The translations under genes and the position numbers were made by a program. A DNA stretch of 64,000 bases from Crambe crambe (taxonomy: Eukaryota; Porifera; Demospongiae; Poecilosclerida; Crambeidae), in NCBI GenBank assembly GCA_963924555.1, contig OZ004593.1:4274480-4338479 (forward strand), in the 5' to 3' direction. Positions 62,380-64,000 of the stretch are shown one piece after another. Numbering within the stretch: the first letter of the stretch is position 1; every line of letters starts with the position of its first letter. Under the pieces are notes generated by a model that saw only the letters and a program-made list of their open reading frames with translations, was not told the DNA's origin and made no database searches.

Positions 62380-64000
62380 CACAGTGGCTGGAGTGATACA
62401 CACCATAAAGCTAAAAAATTGTTTGCCTACCAGGCAACAATAGTCTGTGCAGAGAGGAACTATGAGGGGAAGCATTGGGTTACCTATGATAAAAGCTGTC
62501 TATCTTGGATAATTCACTCCTTTCTCTATAATTATATAGATCCAATAAGCACCGAATCTCTATCTGAAGATCCTAGTCCTTGTTCTGCCCGACATTGTGA
62601 GGTGGACAGGAAGGTAACCGGTCTCCATCACGGAGAGGAATTTCAGAAGATAGACTAAATATCCCCCAGCTAGTTCCCCAGTTTAAAGCTATGTCAATGG
62701 TGGGTCATCCAAACAAAATGATATACCAAGCAACAACAGAGAAAGTTTCATGTATTCGATAGAAGAGCAAGGAATTCAAGGCAGAAAGTTGAATATTGCA
62801 GGTAAAATAACTTGAAACTGAACACTGAAGAAAACTAGAAATCTATACGCCAGACTACTCCAAGCTTTAAGGTATCTTGATAATATCAAGCAAGAACAGA
62901 GGAAAGATTCATGTACTCAATAGAAGAGCAAGGGATTCAAGGCTGATAAAGTTCAATATTTCCAGAATGCACATGGCAAGTACTTCGTGGAATTCATCAA
63001 ATGACAAAATGTACTTATATGTCAGACTTATGCTGGTGACAACCAGCCTGGTAGCAGCTGATGGACAGAGGTTTATTGCAGAAAAAACAATAAACACTGA
63101 AGAAACTATTATTGAATGAGTGTGAGCATAACAATAATGTTGGAATGCAATGAAGATGAGGGAAATCTAAGGTACTAAGCTTGAAGAAAGTGATAATATA
63201 TATGAGATCTTGGCACATCTTGATCGAGGACATGATTTAAACAGAACTCTGTGTCGTTACAGATTGTATCTAATTGAGCATAACTGACCCCATTCCCATT
63301 TTGCCTAGGTGTGGGCTGTTGATAGAAGAGTTAGTTAGCTAGCTAGCTCTGGTACTTTACGAATTTAGTTGAAATTAATAAATGCCACAATTGTGTGGCA
63401 TTTTTGTGTAGCCAGTAAAAGTTGGGAGGTGTTGAGCACAGAGAATCCAATTAAGTGACCCAGAGAGTTAAATAAATCTAAAGAACCTTCACCTAAAAAT
63501 ACCTAAAATTATTCAGAACCACTGATCTCCTTGCGAGTTTGAAGATACAGGTATAATGTGACAGGACAAAGTCAAGATAACTGCCTTGCTAGCTCTTTTT
63601 AAAAGCAAGATTCTCCCAGCAAACTTTCTTGCCAGTAGAGATAACAGAGCTGATGGCAAAATCTACATTAATGCACCACAATTAAGGGTTATTACATTCA
63701 GGTCTTTATTTGAACCTACTGTAAGTGAACAGTATAAATCAACAATCAAGGGATGACTCTCTAGGTATTTTCAAGCCATGAAAAATTAAAATCTAAATTT
63801 GGGTTGTTACAGGCACAGCTGTAACTAATCTGGTATTATAGCAAATACTTTTAATTTTCAAGGTGGATGCCTGTTTGAGAGGTTCAGTCATAAGCACTCT
63901 TAATAGTATGATTTCTACACCAATACAAAACATTCTGTAATAAAAACAATGAACGGTACATCATTATGATTAAGTTTAAATGAAATGAAGCCATTCTAAC
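62380..64000 (+). repeat. repeat block C (runs off the right edge)
   Basis: Contains AGCATTGGGTTACCTATGAT (62469; as 57494), two copies of the GATAGAAGAGCAAGG.ATTCAAGG unit (62759 and 62921), GCTAGCTAGCTCTGGT (63336; as 23143), GGGTTATTACATTCAGGTC (63687) and AAGCACTCTTAATAGTATGA (63892; as 23903). Collinear with blocks A and B but with different internal gaps. Confidence 0.6.

Overview
The window looks like a transposon-dense intergenic stretch of an early-branching animal genome, most likely a demosponge. This rests on AT-rich sequence, very short spliceosomal introns (a 69 bp one and a 182 bp one can be placed from reading frame and GT..AG borders), and recognisable but broken copies of element families that I recall as common in sponges and cnidarians. 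Nothing bacterial is visible: no operons and no ribosome binding sites. I found no intact host gene.

Region by region. 1-915 (minus): N-terminal part of a Helitron-type protein (basic repeats, Cys box, DUF6570-like domain) running off the left edge. 2-5 kb: unrecognised sequence and the first copy of a 1.3 kb dispersed duplication (second copy 12.3-13.6 kb). 6-6.7 kb: remnant of a P-loop NTPase. 7.5-7.7 kb: decayed foldback element. 8.9-9.8 kb: a DDE-transposase C-terminal remnant beside the GIY-YIG end of a Penelope-like retroelement. 14.3-14.8 kb: large inverted-repeat element. 19.3-19.7 kb: second copy of the DDE remnant. 21.5-24 kb: first of three related repeat blocks (others at 57-58.6 and 62.4-64 kb). 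25.4-26.6 kb: repeat-peptide and RG-rich modules followed by a near-perfect foldback element. 27.5-27.7 kb: Mutator-like transposase fragment.

31.9-41.5 kb is a nest of elements. A RecQ-like helicase remnant (plus) is cut off by a small inverted-repeat element. Inside that sits a pogo/Tigger-like transposon (32519-34848) with 22 bp terminal inverted repeats. It carries a CENP-B/DDE_1-type transposase remnant on the minus strand and, convergent to it, a separate HIRAN-like ORF on the plus strand. Next come a 53 bp-arm foldback element, an unrecognised minus-strand multicopy gene, a Ty3/gypsy element (gag, protease and RT in one minus-strand frame broken by two TGA codons), and a DNA transposon with 36 bp terminal inverted repeats and a two-exon transposase-like gene (38795-41472).

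44.6-54 kb: a hAT remnant; a structurally bounded Ty3/gypsy element with paired 131 bp LTRs, PBS, PPT and 5 bp target duplication (45698-48515) that has lost protease and RT; a tyrosine-recombinase remnant whose C-terminus runs into a perfect 81 bp inverted repeat; and a third Ty3/gypsy element (51179-53830) inserted in an exon coding for peptide repeats. 54.4-64 kb: a palindromic element, a Gag-like fragment, a minisatellite, an OB-fold/zinc-ribbon ORF with an RG-rich tail, and a second pogo/Tigger-type transposase remnant.

The genes do not form a pathway. They are parts of mutually nested, mostly dead selfish elements. Several in-frame stops are TGA where CGA would fit, which suits decay by deamination of methylated CpG. 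The non-autonomous palindromic elements share a TGTAGGG motif at or near their ends. Family names come from motif recognition by eye; no database search was possible.
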